From: JBFILW01 sp041612005
GTDB taxonomy: Bacteria > Gemmatimonadota > Gemmatimonadetes > Palauibacterales > Palauibacteraceae
NCBI GenBank assembly: GCA_041612005.1
Contig: JBFILW010000107.1
Coordinates: forward strand, 1 to 9,193
DNA: 9,193 bases
Reading direction: 5' to 3'
The notes beneath the pieces are model-generated. The model searched no databases, was not told the origin of the DNA, and saw nothing but the letters and a program-made list of their open reading frames with translations. The translations under genes and the position numbers were made by a program. Below, in pieces: positions 6,945-9,193 of this stretch; within the stretch, counting starts at the first letter, position 1, and every line of letters begins with the position of its first letter.

Positions 6945-7951
6945 TCGAGCGGTTTCGGCAGCTGGTCACGGCCCCTACTCCCCAAAGGGTGGAGCTTCCC
7001 GTACTCGGCATCCCGGTGTCCTTCGAGTCGAACGACGGGCGGCTCCTCGAGGTCGTGGATGAGGCGTTCGGCGTCTGGCGGGTCTTGGAGCGAACGCCGC
7101 ACGTTCTCTCGAGCCGGCGGCTTCGCGCCCGCTTCGTGATGCGCGACGGCGACGAGGGGCCTGGAGCTCATGCCTCCCTAGGCTACGAGATGCCGGTACG
7201 CGGGCGCGTCGTGCTCCGCACGCCGGGGAGCATGGGAGTGGCAGACGCTACCGTGGGCGAGGTCAACGCCGTCGTGACCCGGACGCTCGTGGCAGACCGA
7301 GCCCATTTTCGGTACGGGGTTCTAGAAGCTCTCACCTTGGCGCTGCTCACACGCTTCGACCGCATGCCGTTTCATGCCGCGGCCATCGTGCGCGACGGCC
7401 TTGCCCTTGTGCTTGCCGGTCCTACCGGTGTCGGGAAGAGCACGCTGTCGTACGCCGCGCTGCGCGCGGGCTTTCAGGTCCTCACCGACGACGCCGTGTA
7501 CCTCCAGACCGATCCGGTCATCAGGATCTGGGGCTTCCCGGGCCATATTCACCTGCCCGCCGACGCATCCCATCGCTTCCCGGAGCTCGCCGGCGCGGCG
7601 CCAGCCCTGCGCGCAAACGGGAAGGAGAAGATCTCGGTGGACGTCGGTGTGCGGGGTGGGATGGTGGAGCGGCCCCTCGTCGAAGACGCCGCGCTCTGCG
7701 TGCTAAGGCGGACCGATGGTCGGCCGGCGGGGCATGCGAGTTCGGCGGCCGAAATCGAAGCCCTGCTCACATCGCGCATAGAGCCAGGCTTCGACCTGTT
7801 CGCCGACGCAATCGGCCCGGCGGTCTCGAGGCTCGCGCGGCGGGGCGGCTGGATCCTGGACGTAGGCGGCGATCCCAGCGACGTGATGGATGTGATTCGG
7901 GGGATGTTCGCGGACCTCGGGCGTGCGCGACACCGACGCCAATTCTCATAG
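6941..7951 (+). CDS. HprK-like serine kinase / HPr-related P-loop kinase
   Basis: A 336-aa protein whose C-terminal half resembles the HPr kinase/phosphorylase catalytic domain (PF07475-like): FHAAAIV (144-150, the HG-A-like strand before the P-loop), Walker A GPTGVGKST (160-168), LTDDAVYL (181-188, acidic pair expected to bind metal), GFPGHIHLP (198-206) and a Lys-rich loop GKEKISVDV (227-235). The N-terminal 130 residues are not the HprK N-terminal domain and match nothing I recognise. True HprK regulates carbon metabolism by phosphorylating HPr, but no HPr, PTS or rpoN-linked gene is present here, and the product lies in a glycan operon with a start overlapping the last glycosyltransferase. 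HprK-like kinases in such loci or in RiPP clusters act on other, often peptide, substrates; the substrate here is unknown. It is probably the last gene of the operon. Confidence 0.87.
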   Translation: MIERFRQLVTAPTPQRVELPVLGIPVSFESNDGRLLEVVDEAFGVWRVLERTPHVLSSRRLRARFVMRDGDEGPGAHASLGYEMPVRGRVVLRTPGSMGVADATVGEVNAVVTRTLVADRAHFRYGVLEALTLALLTRFDRMPFHAAAIVRDGLALVLAGPTGVGKSTLSYAALRAGFQVLTDDAVYLQTDPVIRIWGFPGHIHLPADASHRFPELAGAAPALRANGKEKISVDVGVRGGMVERPLVEDAALCVLRRTDGRPAGHASSAAEIEALLTSRIEPGFDLFADAIGPAVSRLARRGGWILDVGGDPSDVMDVIRGMFADLGRARHRRQFS

Positions 7952-8114
7952 CGGCACTGCACGGAGTGGGACGACACTGCTTGCGGCGCCCCTCGATTCA
8001 CACGCCGAACTCGTGGTCTTGCTCCGGGAGACACCTACGACCGGGAGCGCTTCGTGAGTCGCCTCCCGAGCTGGCTGTTACAGCATATGGTAGAGGTCTA
8101 GACGTCGCGGGTTG
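7952..8114. other. Convergent intergenic gap with weak, frame-split coding-like sequence
   Basis: This 163-base gap separates the kinase from the convergent exporter. No GC-rich hairpin followed by a T-run was found for either gene; GTCTAGAC (8096-8103) and GCTG-TTA-CAGC (8074-8084) are only short palindromes. A plus-strand frame from GTG 7923 (overlapping the kinase end) to TGA 8055-8057 encodes 44 residues containing APLDSHAELVVLLRETP. An adjacent frame ends DTYDRERFVSRLPSWLLQ... at TAG 8099-8101. Either could be a remnant of a larger gene broken by an indel near 8025-8035, but third-position GC (about 68% in the 44-codon frame, hand count) is weaker than in the neighbouring genes. I cannot assign a product. 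Confidence 0.35.
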
Positions 8115-9193
8115 TCACGGGACTTGCTCCACCCCCAACTCCGGCGTGAAATCCTCGCCGGGATTGACGAACAGGTTCTGCTCGATCGCATACTGACGCT
8201 CGTACAGCTCACGATATCGTCCACCCCGCGCCAACAGCTGCTCGTGCGTTCCCCGCTCCACGATCTCCCCCGCCTCCAGGACGAGGATCTGATCGGCGCG
8301 GCGAATCGTCGACAGGCGATGCGCGATCACGAACGTGGTCCGCCCCCGCTGGAGTCTGTTCAACGCATCCTGAATCTGGGCCTCGATCTCGCTGTCCAGG
8401 CTCGAGGTGGCCTCGTCCAGGATCAGGATCCGCGGGTCCGCCAGGATCGCCCGGGCGATGGCGATGCGCTGCCGTTCCCCGCCCGAGACCTTGATGCCCC
8501 GCTCGCCCACCACCGCGTCGTAGCCCTCGGGGAATCGCTCGATGAACTCATCACAATGCGCGATTGCAGCCGCCCGCTTGACGTCGGCTATGGTAGCGTG
8601 CGGCGCGCCGAAGCGAATGTTGTCGGCGACGGTCCCGTCGAAGAGAAAATTCTCCTGGAGCACGACACCGATCTGGGTGCGGTAATCGTGGATGCGAAGC
8701 TGCGAGAGGTCGCGCCCATCGACGACGATACGACCGGCGGTTGGTCGATTGAACGCGGCCACGAGGGCAATCAAGGTGCTCTTGCCGGCGCCGCTCGAAC
8801 CCACGAGCGCCGTGGTCGCACCAGCCGGAGCGTCAAAGGTCACGTGCTTCAGCACCGGAACGCCCGGCACATACTCGAACGACACGTCCTCGAAGACGAA
8901 ATGCCCCTCCAGATGCTCGACGGGTCTCCGGGCGCGGTCGCCTTGTTCTTCGGTGCTCATCTGGCGGATCTCACGAATGCGATCGAGCCCCGCGAACGCC
9001 TCGGCGACTTGCGTGCCGATCGAGGCGATCTGAATGAGGGGCGATGCCACCAGGCCGGTGAAGAAGATGTACATGACCAGATCGCCGAGACTCATTGCGC
9101 CGCCGAGTATGGCGCGCCCGCCGACGAGGATCATGATGACACCAACCGTCCCGACAACCAGGGTGGCGAACGAACCGAGGCCCGCGACCGCCG
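8115..9193 (-). CDS. ABC exporter half-transporter (ABCB/MsbA-like, membrane domain fused to ATPase), 5' end cut by window
   Basis: The frame is open to the right window edge, so at least 359 C-terminal residues of a type IV ABC exporter (usually about 580-620 aa) are present. Counting from the Met at 9134, there are two hydrophobic membrane segments (one before and around residues 1-12, one at 17-36), a coupling helix region ending in AFAGLDRIREI, then a complete ATPase. The ATPase has Walker A GSSGAGKST (112-120), Q-loop VVLQENFLFDGTVADNI (157-173), signature VSGGERQRIAIARA (216-229), Walker B ILILDEATSSLD (236-247) and H-loop VIAHRLST (269-276). A tail of about 25 residues (AIEQNLFVNPGEDF...) follows the fold. 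It exports lipids, lipid-linked sugars, peptides or drugs from the inner membrane. Its convergent position beside the glycan operon permits a flippase role, but the orientation means it is transcribed separately. Confidence 0.94.
   Translation of the reverse strand, partial: AVAGLGSFATLVVGTVGVIMILVGGRAILGGAMSLGDLVMYIFFTGLVASPLIQIASIGTQVAEAFAGLDRIREIRQMSTEEQGDRARRPVEHLEGHFVFEDVSFEYVPGVPVLKHVTFDAPAGATTALVGSSGAGKSTLIALVAAFNRPTAGRIVVDGRDLSQLRIHDYRTQIGVVLQENFLFDGTVADNIRFGAPHATIADVKRAAAIAHCDEFIERFPEGYDAVVGERGIKVSGGERQRIAIARAILADPRILILDEATSSLDSEIEAQIQDALNRLQRGRTTFVIAHRLSTIRRADQILVLEAGEIVERGTHEQLLARGGRYRELYERQYAIEQNLFVNPGEDFTPELGVEQVP

Noticed and set aside
8074..8103. Short palindromes (GCTG-TTA-CAGC and GTCTAGAC) as a bidirectional terminator
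   Set aside because: Stems are only 4-5 bp and no T-run follows on either strand; such short palindromes are expected by chance.
7966..8196. A 76-codon plus-strand frame spanning the gap and the exporter 3' end
   Set aside because: It runs antisense into the conserved C-terminus of the exporter and has no coherent protein character.
840..9193. A lasso-peptide (RiPP) biosynthetic cluster, because of the kinase, nucleotidyltransferase and ABC exporter
   Set aside because: No PqqD-like, transglutaminase-like or asparagine-synthetase-like gene is present and no precursor with a leader/core pattern was found; five glycosyltransferases and a PHPT point to a glycan instead.

Overview
The window is GC-rich (roughly 65% by eye) and almost fully coding, with strongly GC-biased third codon positions. 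It most resembles a chromosomal surface-glycan locus of a GC-rich Gram-negative bacterium. The dense GC-rich codon use, the HprK-like/nucleotidyltransferase gene pair and the tail of the ABC exporter remind me of Gemmatimonadota or Acidobacteriota, but the phylum is a low-confidence inference. No RNA gene, CRISPR array, insertion sequence or convincing promoter or terminator was found.

Left edge (1-830): the first 42 codons of a DNA-3-methyladenine glycosylase (plus strand, 6-131) stop abruptly. They abut the broken 3' side of a minus-strand PF14907-type nucleotidyltransferase (132-830). Both genes lose homology at the same point and GC content shifts there (about 53% to about 64%, hand count), so this is a rearrangement or assembly-chimera junction.

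Centre (840-7951): seven plus-strand genes are packed head to tail, with gaps of at most about 35 bp and several GTGA/ATGA stop-start overlaps, so they are probably one operon. In order: a polyprenyl-phosphate sugar-1-phosphate transferase (initiating enzyme); a GT4 glycosyltransferase; two tandem paralogous GT2 glycosyltransferases; two more GT4 glycosyltransferases; and an HprK-like P-loop serine kinase. Together they could put a first sugar on a lipid carrier and extend it by up to five sugars, making a lipid-linked oligosaccharide or polysaccharide repeat unit. The kinase has no PTS genes nearby. With the divergent nucleotidyltransferase it recalls HPr-related kinase/nucleotidyltransferase modules found in glycan and RiPP loci.

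Right edge (8115-9193): a minus-strand ABCB-type exporter half-transporter, cut by the window edge, converges on the operon. It could export the glycan or another product, or be unrelated. The gap at 7952-8114 holds only weak, frame-split coding-like sequence. No Wzx, Wzy, PqqD-like, asparagine-synthetase-like or transglutaminase-like gene is visible, so neither a full Wzy pathway nor a lasso-peptide cluster can be claimed from this window.
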